From NCBI GenBank assembly GCA_029881175.1, contig JAOUNC010000237.1, positions 1 through 5,180 of the forward strand: a stretch of 5,180 nucleotides of DNA. Reading direction: 5' to 3'. The notes under the pieces are model-generated. The model saw only the letters and a list, made by a program, of their open reading frames with translations, did no database searches and was not told where the DNA came from. This stretch comes from Nitrospirota bacterium (GTDB lineage: Bacteria; Nitrospirota; Nitrospiria; Nitrospirales; UBA8639). Positions 1 to 5,180 of the stretch are shown here, piece after piece. Positions within the stretch are counted from its first letter, which is position 1; the number at the start of each line of letters is the position of its first letter. The translations under genes and the position numbers were made by a program.

Positions 1-112
1 TCTCCCCGTCGGGAGAATTGGCCAACAGCAATCCGGGAACGGAAAGGCTCAACAAGACAGGCACACAGAAAACACACCATCGCGTTGTCATCAGAAACCT
101 TCGTATAGTCAT
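1..112 (-). CDS. N-terminus of an exported protein of unknown function (partial)
   Basis: The reading frame enters from the left edge and only about 37 codons are visible, so the mature protein cannot be identified. The visible part looks like a Sec signal peptide: arginine-containing n-region (R4, R5, R11), hydrophobic core CVFCVPVLLSLSVPGLLL at residues 13-30, then A31-N32-S33, where signal peptidase I could cut after A31. No lipobox cysteine is seen at the cleavage region. The start is uncertain. ATG at 112 has only a weak GGA upstream. ATG at 91 has GAAGG six bases upstream and leaves a more compact signal peptide. A GTG at 163 is in frame behind GAAGGAAGG, but would give an unusually long 29-residue n-region. 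The gene is divergent from coaE. That the protein is exported is fairly safe; anything further is not visible. Confidence 0.62.
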   Translation of the reverse strand, partial: MTIRRFLMTTRWCVFCVPVLLSLSVPGLLLANSPDGE

Positions 113-159
113 GTCGTCCAGTTCAGTGATAAACAGGGTGGGTCCGCGTGAAACAAAAA

Positions 160-237
160 TCACGAGAGCCTTCCTTCTATAGTGAAATACCGCATGATGT
201 GAAGCAGGGTCAAGTTCGCTGAAAAGTTTTCTGTCAT
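160..237 (-). CDS. possible 25-residue leader ORF upstream of the exported-protein gene
   Basis: An ATG at 237 lies eight bases after a perfect AGGAGG (minus strand, 251-246). The frame runs 25 codons (begins MTENFSANLTLL) and stops with TGA at 162-160. That stop overlaps, as GTGA, an in-frame GTG start of the downstream exported-protein frame, which itself has GAAGGAAGG five bases upstream. The arrangement looks like translational coupling between a leader peptide and the next gene. Against it: no family is recognised, the peptide has no clear regulatory codon run, and a possible promoter (TTGACC/TATTTC) lies inside it, in which case it would not be transcribed. The AGGAGG sits just upstream of coaE, so a transcript carrying it would have to start at or inside the coaE start region. 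Confidence 0.25.
   Translation of the reverse strand: MTENFSANLTLLHIMRYFTIEGRLS
184..213 (-). promoter_or_regulatory. weak candidate sigma-70 promoter for the exported-protein gene
   Basis: On the minus strand TTGACC (213-208, five of six bases of TTGACA) is followed after 18 bases by TATTTC (189-184, three of six of TATAAT). Transcription would start near 177, just before GAAGGAAGG and the GTG/ATG starts of the leftward gene. The -10 match is poor, so this is a candidate only. Confidence 0.2.
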
Positions 238-239
238 TA

Positions 240-268
240 TTGTTGCCTCCTATTCCCTATGCTATGGT
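240..268 (+). promoter_or_regulatory. candidate extended -10 promoter for coaE
   Basis: TGCTATGGT at 260-268 resembles an extended -10 (TGnTATAAT, with TATGGT four of six). A weak -35, TTGTTG at 240-245, lies 17 bases upstream. The upstream gene is divergent, so coaE needs a promoter somewhere in this gap. Start of transcription would fall about 274-276, on or beside the coaE ATG, implying a leaderless mRNA. This fits the absence of any Shine-Dalgarno sequence before either possible coaE start, but the -35 is poor. Confidence 0.3.
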
Positions 269-273
269 TTGGC

Positions 274-906
274 ATGATAATCGTAGGTTTGACGGGAGGC
301 TTAGGAGCGGGAAAAACAACAATCGCCCGTCTGTTTCAAGAGTGTGGGGCCCACATTATTGATGCTGATCTACTGGCCAGAGAGGTCGTGAAACCAGGAA
401 AAAGGGCGTGGAAAGACATTCACTCCCATTTTGGGAAGGATGTGTTACAGCCGGATAAATCGTTAAATCGGCAAGCCCTTTCCCGAATCGTCTTTCAAGA
501 CCCGCAACAGCTCAAAATACTCCAAGGTATCCTTCATCCTCGAATTGCGCGTGAACAGACAAAACAGATGAACGCGATCGGCAAGGTCTTCCCTTCTGCC
601 GTCATCATCTATGACGCTGCCTTATTACTGGAAGCCGGAGCCCATCACAGAATGAAGCATGTGATTGTGGTCAAGGCTGATCGTGCCACTCAAATGGCCA
701 GGGTCTGCCGTCGAGATGGGCTCACAAAAACGGAAGCGCTTCGACGCATGAGACAACAAATGCCCCTACGCCAAAAGCTGCAGTATGCAGATACCGTCTT
801 AGATGGAACATGGTCCCGATCCCGGTTGCGTCCTGTGGTCCAATCATTGTATAGGACCTATCAACAGGAGGCTCGCCAGCGCGACCGGCCATCAGTTGTG
901 CCGTGA
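274..906 (+). CDS. coaE: dephospho-CoA kinase
   Basis: Cytoplasmic enzyme of the last step of coenzyme A synthesis: it phosphorylates the 3'-hydroxyl of the ribose of dephospho-CoA with ATP. The protein is 210 residues, the usual length. Visible family marks are the N-terminal P-loop GGLGAGKT (residues 8-15), the DAD motif at 30-32, LHPRI at 87-91, the hydrophobic strand and LLLE at 117-120, the lid segment RRDGLTKTEA (146-155) and the late AD at 172-173. The frame also allows an ATG at 259 (five extra residues), but family members begin two to four residues before GLTGG, so 274 is preferred. Neither start has a Shine-Dalgarno sequence. The last 30 or so residues form a basic, poorly conserved tail. 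coaE is probably first in an operon with trxB (58 bases downstream) and thiI. Identification is secure. Confidence 0.96.
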   Translation: MIIVGLTGGLGAGKTTIARLFQECGAHIIDADLLAREVVKPGKRAWKDIHSHFGKDVLQPDKSLNRQALSRIVFQDPQQLKILQGILHPRIAREQTKQMNAIGKVFPSAVIIYDAALLLEAGAHHRMKHVIVVKADRATQMARVCRRDGLTKTEALRRMRQQMPLRQKLQYADTVLDGTWSRSRLRPVVQSLYRTYQQEARQRDRPSVVP

Positions 907-964
907 TTCTGCAAGCCCGATCATGATCTCTTAGGTATCAATATATAGGTAAAGGAGTTATTCG

Positions 965-1888
965 ATGGTACATGACGTTCTCATTCTTGGTTCTGGCCCT
1001 GCGGGACTCACCGCAGCCGTCTATTGCGCCCGAGCCAATCTTTCACCGCTCCTGATTGATGGATCACAACCGGGTGGACAACTGACCTTGACCACCGATG
1101 TGGAAAACTTTCCGGGCTTTCCCAAAGGCATTATGGGGCCGCAACTCATTCAAGACATGCGTGCTCAGGCCGAGCGATTTGGGACGACGTTTCGCCAAGG
1201 GCATGTCTCAGCAGTCGATTTTCAGTCTCGCCCGTTTCGCATTACGGTGGATGGCGAAGACACCTTAGAAACCAAAACATTAATTATTTGTACCGGTGCT
1301 TCGGCCAATTTGCTGGGGCTCCCCTCTGAAAGCCGCTTAATGGGACACGGGGTCTCAACCTGCGCGACTTGTGATGGGTTCTTTTTTCGCGGAAAAGAAA
1401 TTGCGGTGGTGGGTGGTGGAGATAGCGCGGTCGAAGAAGCCACCTTCCTGACAAAATTTGCTTCAAAAGTTACCCTCATTCATCGACGGGATAAATTGCG
1501 GGCGTCCAAAATCATGCAAGATCGTGCCATGGCTAATGAAAAATTGGCCTTTCAATGGAATAGCACATTAGAAGAAGTCCTTGGAGATGAGATGGTGACC
1601 GGCGTCCGACTTCGCAATATTCAAACGAATCAAACGGAAGATCTTTCTCTATCAGGTGTCTTCATCGCGATTGGTCATACTCCCAATACCAGTTTATTTA
1701 AGGGGCAAATCGACATGGATGAGACCGGGTATATTCGCACTCAGCCTTATCGCACCACAACGAATATCCCTGGTGTCTTTGCTGCAGGGGATGTGCAGGA
1801 TTCCAACTATCGGCAAGCCATCACGGCTGCCGGCTCCGGGTGCATGGCTGCCATTGATGCCGAACGATATTTAGAAGCGGCACACTAA
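965..1888 (+). CDS. trxB: thioredoxin reductase (NADPH, FAD-dependent)
   Basis: Flavoprotein that passes electrons from NADPH through FAD and a redox-active disulfide to thioredoxin, in the cytoplasm. At 307 residues it is typical of the low-molecular-weight bacterial type. In order: FAD-binding GSGPAG (residues 9-14), an FAD-side segment with PGGQL (36-40), the redox motif CATCDG with C133 and C136, the NADPH-binding GGGDSA (150-155), HRRDKLRA (173-180), whose arginines mark NADPH preference in this family, and the C-terminal FAD motif GVFAAGDV (270-277). All key residues are present. The ATG at 965 is set by AAGGAG at 952-957, seven bases upstream. The TAA stop shares its last base with the thiI ATG (TAATG), so translation of thiI is probably coupled to trxB. 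Ferredoxin- or NADH-dependent relatives share the fold, but the CATCDG and HRRD..RA motifs favour standard TrxB. Confidence 0.96.
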   Translation: MVHDVLILGSGPAGLTAAVYCARANLSPLLIDGSQPGGQLTLTTDVENFPGFPKGIMGPQLIQDMRAQAERFGTTFRQGHVSAVDFQSRPFRITVDGEDTLETKTLIICTGASANLLGLPSESRLMGHGVSTCATCDGFFFRGKEIAVVGGGDSAVEEATFLTKFASKVTLIHRRDKLRASKIMQDRAMANEKLAFQWNSTLEEVLGDEMVTGVRLRNIQTNQTEDLSLSGVFIAIGHTPNTSLFKGQIDMDETGYIRTQPYRTTTNIPGVFAAGDVQDSNYRQAITAAGSGCMAAIDAERYLEAAH

Positions 1889-3060
1889 TGTTCCATGTGT
1901 TAGCGCATTATCATGAGTTAGCGCTCAAAGGACGAAACCGGAAACACTTTGAATACCGCTTAGTCCACCATCTCCGCCGGGCTTTAAAGCCGCTCACGCA
2001 TGTTCATGTCGAAGCGCTTCAAGGGCGCATTCGAGTGAGCTTTGAAGACGAAACCGCGTGGCCTCGACTCGAGGACCAACTCAAGCGAGTCTTTGGCATT
2101 GTCAATTTTTCGCTGACCCGGTCTGTTCCCCTCTCCCATGATCATGCGGATCTTTCCATTCTTAAGGCTGCTATTCAATCGGACCTTCCAACGTATCCCT
2201 ATGCCACCTTCCGTGTCAGTGCGAAACGCGCCGACAAACGATTTCCCAAAACGTCCATGGACGTCGAGCAGGAAATCGGAGCGGCCGTGGTGGCTCACAC
2301 GGGCAAGTCGGTCAACCTGAAGAACCCGGATCTCACAATCCGGGTCGAACTCGTTCCACCAGCAGCCTATTACTCCTGTCATCGGGAAACTGGCGCAGGG
2401 GGCCTTCCAACAGGAACCGGTGGAAAAGTCGTATCACTCATCTCAGGAGGAATCGATTCCCCAGTGGCGACGTATCGGATGTTAAAGCGAGGCTGCAAAG
2501 CCGTGTTCGTTCATTTCCATGGCCGCCCGTATTTATCACGAGTGTCCGAAGAAAAAGTACAAGATATCGTCAAACTCTTAACCAGATATCAACTACATTC
2601 CCGTCTCCATCTGGTGCCGTTCGGGGAAATCCAAAGCCAAATCGTCCTCAATTCTCCCCCACCCGTTCGCGTTGTCTTGTATCGACGTCTCATGCTTCGC
2701 ATTGCCGCCCAAATCGCGGAACAAGAAGAAGCCTGGGGCTTGGTCACCGGAGACAGTCTTGGCCAGGTTGCGTCGCAAACGCCAGAGAACATCGTCGTCA
2801 TCAATCAAGCCACAACCGTTCCCATTCTCCGGCCATTGATCGGGATGGATAAATTAGAAATCACACAACAAGCTCAAGCCATTGGAACCTTTGAAACGTC
2901 TATCGAACCCGATCAGGACTGCTGTACGCTCTTTGTGCCCAAACACCCTCGCACACGCTGCGATCTTCCCAGTATTCTCAAGGTGGAAGAACATTTAGAC
3001 ATTCCCGCCCTCATTCAACAAGGGCTGGCTGGCACCGAACTCGTCGAATTCTCTCATTAA
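1888..3060 (+). CDS. thiI: tRNA 4-thiouridine synthase ThiI, rhodanese-less form
   Basis: ThiI adenylates uridine 8 of tRNA and exchanges its oxygen for sulfur to give 4-thiouridine; in many bacteria it also feeds sulfur to thiazole synthesis. Domains: N-terminal ferredoxin-like segment with the family signature ELALKGRNR (residues 10-18), a THUMP RNA-binding region to about 165, then the PP-loop ATP pyrophosphatase with SGGIDSPVA (186-194), TGDSLGQVASQTPEN (287-301), LRPLIGMDKLEI (314-325) and DCCTLFVPKHP (344-354). At 390 residues it stops after the PP-loop domain and lacks the C-terminal rhodanese domain of the E. coli protein (482 residues), so persulfide must come from a separate donor such as a cysteine desulfurase. 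C345/C346 are the candidate conserved cysteines. Its ATG overlaps the trxB stop by one base and only a weak AAGCGG precedes it, so coupled translation is likely. The thiamine role cannot be judged here. Confidence 0.95.
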   Translation: MFHVLAHYHELALKGRNRKHFEYRLVHHLRRALKPLTHVHVEALQGRIRVSFEDETAWPRLEDQLKRVFGIVNFSLTRSVPLSHDHADLSILKAAIQSDLPTYPYATFRVSAKRADKRFPKTSMDVEQEIGAAVVAHTGKSVNLKNPDLTIRVELVPPAAYYSCHRETGAGGLPTGTGGKVVSLISGGIDSPVATYRMLKRGCKAVFVHFHGRPYLSRVSEEKVQDIVKLLTRYQLHSRLHLVPFGEIQSQIVLNSPPPVRVVLYRRLMLRIAAQIAEQEEAWGLVTGDSLGQVASQTPENIVVINQATTVPILRPLIGMDKLEITQQAQAIGTFETSIEPDQDCCTLFVPKHPRTRCDLPSILKVEEHLDIPALIQQGLAGTELVEFSH

Positions 3061-3106
3061 CCTAAAAACAGCAGTTGCATCACGAAAGTCTACACAACCT
3101 CTTCAC

Positions 3107-3176
3107 GCACCTAGAAAATTTTACAATCTCTTCTCACCCATAAGGTGACCACGAGTATTAAAAATTTTCTAGGCAC
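3107..3176. repeat. MITE-like 62-bp element with flush 4-bp direct repeats
   Basis: In the gap between convergent thiI and purK, CTAGAAAATTTT (3111-3122) and its exact reverse complement AAAATTTTCTAG (3161-3172) form 12-bp perfect terminal inverted repeats around a 38-base centre. Directly outside them, with no spacing, lie identical GCAC tetramers (3107-3110 and 3173-3176), as expected for a target-site duplication. The centre holds a smaller hairpin, TCACC/GGTGA (3134-3138 with 3144-3148, five-base loop). There is no coding capacity. It may be a miniature inverted-repeat element or solo remnant. Alternatively it is a 13-bp inverted repeat (counting the C:G pair at 3110/3173) acting as a bidirectional transcription stop. 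Copies elsewhere in the genome cannot be seen from here. Confidence 0.45.
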
Positions 3177-3178
3177 AT

Positions 3179-3199
3179 AAAAAGCTTGCACAGCTTTTT
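3179..3199. terminator. symmetrical intrinsic terminator between convergent operons
   Basis: AAAAAGCT (3179-3186), loop TGCAC, AGCTTTTT (3192-3199) form an eight-pair hairpin. The stem ends in a T run on the plus strand and, by symmetry, on the minus strand, so it could end both the coaE-trxB-thiI transcript (119 bases past the thiI stop) and the purE-purK transcript (64 bases past the purK stop). Only two of the eight pairs are G:C, so the stem is weak. It may work together with the larger inverted repeat just to its left. Confidence 0.5.
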
Positions 3200-3262
3200 C
3201 GCGCCCAATTGCCGTTTCTAGGTAAAACACGCCAATGGCTTAGGCTCCTCTTAGAAATCAAT

Positions 3263-4414
3263 CTACACAGACCCTGCCGGTTCCGGAATAAGACTGATGA
3301 GAAGATTCTCCGCCATATGTAACCCGGAAGTTGGATTATCCGTCAGAAGGAGAAAATGACCCATTTTGCGTCTTGGCCCTGCATGGTCTTTTCCATAAAG
3401 ATGCAGCTTAACTTGAGGATTGGCCAGGAGGTGATCCCACCTTGGCGGCCCCTTCTGCCACAGATCCCCAAGCAGATTCATCATCACGACCGGATGCATG
3501 AGGGAGGAATCACCCAAGGGCAATCCGCAAATGGCACGAAGATGTTGCTCGAATTGAGAGGTCACGCAGGCGCCATACGTGAAATGCCCGCTGTTATGGG
3601 GACGCGGAGCAACTTCATTCACGAGAAGGGTGTCGTCTTCAAGCAGAAACAATTCCACCGTCATAATTCCACAATAGTCAAAGGCCTCTGCAAGGGAAAC
3701 GACAAGCGCCTCTGCACGTAACCTGACATGTTCGGATACCTGAGCTGGCACCCGTGTCGTATGCAAAACATTCTGTCGATGCACGTTCTCGGCAAGCGGA
3801 AACACTTGGGTCTCTCCGTGCAGACTACGGGCCAACACAACGGACAGTTCCAACTTGAAGGGCACCATCGCTTCCAGGACAGATGGAACTTCACCTAATT
3901 CTCGCCAGGCCTCAACAAGGTGATCCGGGATAGCCACCCGGATTTGTCCCTTGCCGTCATATCCTGATTGGCGTGCTTTCAATACAGCCGGAAATGCAAC
4001 ATGTTGCGCCGCAGACTCCAGACTCGTCACATCCTTGATCGATACAAAGGGCGTTTGTGGAAAACGGTGATCTTGAAGAAATTTTCTTTGAACCAATCGA
4101 TCCTGAACCAGAGCGAGAACGCAGGAAGAGGGACGAGTGGCCTTAACCATCTCAATGTCAGCCAGAAGTCTCCAGGGGACGAGTTCGGTCTCAACGGTCA
4201 CCACATCCACTTGCGAGACAAAGTCAAACACACGTTGGCTGTCCGTGAATGCGGATTGAACAAAAAAATCTGCCACCTGACCGGCCGGACAATTTTCAAC
4301 AGGATTGAGTACACCAATCCGATACCCCATCCGACGCCCTTCAAAAGCCAACATCCGACCAAGTTGTCCTCCGCCCAATATCCCAACGGTTCCACCAGGA
4401 AGGATACGCGTCAT
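3263..4414 (-). CDS. purK: N5-carboxyaminoimidazole ribonucleotide synthase
   Basis: ATP-grasp enzyme of purine synthesis. It carboxylates AIR at the exocyclic amine using ATP and bicarbonate, giving N5-CAIR for PurE. The protein has 383 residues, a little longer than E. coli PurK (355). Visible: N-terminal nucleotide-fold motif [12 protein letters not shown] (residues 11-22), [13 protein letters not shown] (37-49), the ATP-grasp segment [12 protein letters not shown] (146-157), the acidic residues E254 and E267 placed where ATP-grasp enzymes hold metal, the hallmark [12 protein letters not shown] (266-277), SQFEQHLRA (286-294) and the C-terminal YGK...RRKMGH (340-353). The segment VETELVP (74-80) differs from the more usual YEFENVP. 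The ATG is set by GGAGG at 4426-4422, seven bases upstream, and overlaps the purE stop as ATGA, the standard coupled arrangement. Identification is secure. Confidence 0.96.
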   Translation of the reverse strand: MTRILPGGTVGILGGGQLGRMLAFEGRRMGYRIGVLNPVENCPAGQVADFFVQSAFTDSQRVFDFVSQVDVVTVETELVPWRLLADIEMVKATRPSSCVLALVQDRLVQRKFLQDHRFPQTPFVSIKDVTSLESAAQHVAFPAVLKARQSGYDGKGQIRVAIPDHLVEAWRELGEVPSVLEAMVPFKLELSVVLARSLHGETQVFPLAENVHRQNVLHTTRVPAQVSEHVRLRAEALVVSLAEAFDYCGIMTVELFLLEDDTLLVNEVAPRPHNSGHFTYGACVTSQFEQHLRAICGLPLGDSSLMHPVVMMNLLGDLWQKGPPRWDHLLANPQVKLHLYGKDHAGPRRKMGHFLLLTDNPTSGLHMAENLLISLIPEPAGSV

Positions 4415-4923
4415 GTGGGTTCCTCCAACCCGTGGCGCTCTTGTTGGGCATAATACACCTTGAGTCGTTGGGAAACCTCAGGATTAGACAAGGCCAGAAT
4501 CGCTGCCGCCTGTAAGGCGGCGTTCACCGCGCCATCTTCACCGATGGCGTGAGTCGCGACCGGAATGCCTTTGGGCATCTGGACAATCGATAAGAGGGAA
4601 TCAAAGCCTTGGAGAGCATGCGAGCGAACCGGGACGCCAAGAACCGGCAACCGTGTTTTGGCTGCGGCCATTCCCGGCAAATGGGCAGCTCCACCTGCGC
4701 CTGCAAGCAGCACTTGAATCCCACGTGAGGCCGCCCCTGCCACATACTCAAAGAGAAAATCCGGCGTGCGATGGGCTGACACAATACGGCACTCATGGGG
4801 AATATCAAGTACAGAAAGGACGTCACTCGCGTGTCCCATGGTTGTCCAATCACTTCGGCTACCCATAATAATGCCCACGAGGGGGATTTGCGAAGGTTCA
4901 TTTTCGGTTTGGATGTTCATCAT
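4411..4923 (-). CDS. purE: N5-CAIR mutase, class I PurE
   Basis: PurE moves the carboxyl group of N5-CAIR to C4, giving CAIR, directly after PurK. Class I marks are all present (numbered from the start used here, 170 residues): GSRSD at 21-25, SAHRTP at 49-54, [10 protein letters not shown] at 75-84 with H81, LPVLGVPV at 92-99, [10 protein letters not shown] at 108-117 and a late NAAL segment. The enzyme works as a cytoplasmic oligomer in this family. The frame is open back to ATG 4971, adding 16 charged residues ([12 protein letters not shown]) not expected in the family. ATG 4923 or the adjacent ATG 4920 gives normal length and follows AAGGAG sequences, so 4923 is used; ATG 4965/4971 behind GGGGG remains possible. 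The stop overlaps purK by four bases. Presence of purK agrees with mutase rather than AIR carboxylase (class II) activity. Confidence 0.95.
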   Translation of the reverse strand: MMNIQTENEPSQIPLVGIIMGSRSDWTTMGHASDVLSVLDIPHECRIVSAHRTPDFLFEYVAGAASRGIQVLLAGAGGAAHLPGMAAAKTRLPVLGVPVRSHALQGFDSLLSIVQMPKGIPVATHAIGEDGAVNAALQAAAILALSNPEVSQRLKVYYAQQERHGLEEPT

Positions 4924-4941
4924 CTCCTTGTCTTTCTCCTT
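4924..4941 (-). promoter_or_regulatory. tandem Shine-Dalgarno sequences deciding the purE start
   Basis: Two copies of AAGGAG occur on the minus strand, at 4941-4936 and 4929-4924. The first is 12 bases before ATG 4923 and 15 before ATG 4920. The second abuts ATG 4923 and is three bases before ATG 4920. Neither spacing is ideal, but no better purine-rich site precedes the longer starts, where only GGGGG (4979-4975) is found. Confidence 0.4.
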
Positions 4942-4949
4942 TTCTATGT

Positions 4950-5147
4950 CTAATTTTTCGAGCATAGCCATTGTCCCCCAAAATGCCCCACCATCTTTTC
5001 CTTTTCATCCGTCAGGTTGGAAACAGCAAGAATCATGATCCTTCGAAGTGATTCGATTCAACATTGCGCAAACCTCTCATGAAGGGTCCCACCAACCGAT
5101 CGAAAAGAAAGCATGCAATTTTTCCCTCATGGTATAGGGAGCTTCAT
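4950..5147 (-). other. chain of four short ORFs joined by ATGA overlaps upstream of purE
   Basis: On the minus strand four ORFs follow one another: 5147-5127 (MKLPIP), 5130-5077 (17 residues, ending IGWWDPS), 5080-5033 (15 residues, MRGLRNVESNHFEGS) and 5036-4950 (28 residues, starting [14 protein letters not shown]). Each stop TGA overlaps the next ATG as ATGA (5130-5127, 5080-5077, 5036-5033). The last ends 26 bases before purE ATG 4923. The fourth has GAAGG three bases before its ATG and the third a weak GGTGGGA; the first two have no ribosome site. None resembles a known protein. This could be a translated purE leader or chance in a non-coding gap. No convincing promoter or purine riboswitch was seen in the region. 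Confidence 0.22.
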
Positions 5148-5149
5148 AT

Positions 5150-5179
5150 TTGGGAGTGTTGAATAATAATAATTCCCAA
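5150..5179. repeat. inverted repeat TTGGGA/TCCCAA around an ATA-rich loop at the right edge
   Basis: TTGGGA (5150-5155) and TCCCAA (5174-5179) are six-base inverted arms around an 18-base loop containing AATAATAATAAT. It lies at the window end, upstream of purE, and may be part of a terminator or regulatory site belonging to the next gene. The stem is short and could be chance. Confidence 0.25.
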
Positions 5180-5180
5180 G

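Noticed and set aside
178..183. TATAGT as a coaE -10 box
   Set aside because: Good -10 match, but only an A-rich stretch lies at the -35 position and no extended TG is present.
919..947. GATCATGATC palindrome and TATATA before trxB as an operator/promoter
   Set aside because: No -35-like sequence lies 16-18 bases upstream of TATATA, a start there would remove the trxB ribosome site, and a 10-base palindrome is not rare.
1984..2382. 132-codon minus-strand open frame opposite thiI
   Set aside because: Lies entirely within the ThiI THUMP-coding region, has no recognisable domain, and no promoter or ribosome site was seen for it.
3356..3721. 121-codon plus-strand open frame opposite the C-terminal half of purK
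   Set aside because: Antisense shadow of conserved PurK motifs; no family resemblance or upstream signals.
3968..4453. 161-codon plus-strand open frame opposite purK and the end of purE
   Set aside because: It is fully antisense to two secure genes, has no ribosome site or recognisable motif, and its composition is what antisense reading of those genes would give.
4766..5038. 90-codon plus-strand open frame across the purE start
   Set aside because: Antisense to the purE N-terminus and its leader; peptide has no coherent features.
5143..5172. TTCATA with ATAATA as a rightward promoter for a gene beyond the window
   Set aside because: The -35 is weak, the AT repeat offers many chance -10 matches, and no downstream gene is visible to support it.
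4972..5180. Purine riboswitch or PurR operator upstream of purE
   Set aside because: No conserved purine-aptamer core or clear PurR-type palindrome could be recognised by eye.

Overview
The window carries five recognisable housekeeping genes in two convergent groups, plus the start of a sixth gene at the left edge. On the plus strand are coaE (dephospho-CoA kinase), trxB (thioredoxin reductase) and thiI (tRNA 4-thiouridine synthase, short form without rhodanese domain). On the minus strand, running toward them, are purE and purK, which together carry out the two-step carboxylation of AIR in purine synthesis. No mobile-element gene, CRISPR array, tRNA, rRNA or toxin/defence gene is visible. 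The coding content is ordinary; the less ordinary material is in the gaps between genes.

Organism: a bacterium of moderate GC with Shine-Dalgarno-led, tightly packed genes (TAATG and ATGA overlaps) and a Sec-type signal peptide on the left-edge protein. The mix of coaE, a rhodanese-less ThiI and class I PurE with PurK would fit several Gram-negative phyla. My guess of Nitrospirota or a similar lineage is an impression from protein style only and is weak.

Layout. Positions 1-112 hold the N-terminus of an exported protein read leftward. Positions 113-273 are a divergent intergenic region with a possible 25-codon minus-strand leader ORF behind a perfect AGGAGG, and a possible extended -10 promoter so close to the coaE ATG that the mRNA could be leaderless. 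coaE, trxB and thiI follow at 274-3060 with gaps of 58 nt and a 1-nt overlap, probably one operon. The convergent gap 3061-3262 holds a 62-bp MITE-like element (12-bp perfect terminal inverted repeats, flush GCAC direct repeats) and a symmetrical hairpin that probably ends transcription from both sides. purK and purE occupy 3263-4923 with a 4-nt ATGA overlap. Upstream of purE (4950-5147, minus strand) is a run of four very short ORFs joined stop-to-start by three ATGA overlaps, which may be a translated leader or chance.

How the genes work together: PurK makes N5-CAIR from AIR, ATP and bicarbonate, and PurE rearranges it to CAIR. CoaE performs the last step of coenzyme A synthesis. TrxB keeps thioredoxin reduced, and the neighbouring ThiI needs a disulfide to be reduced in each sulfur-transfer cycle in the studied enzymes, so the overlapping trxB-thiI pair may be functionally linked (inference).
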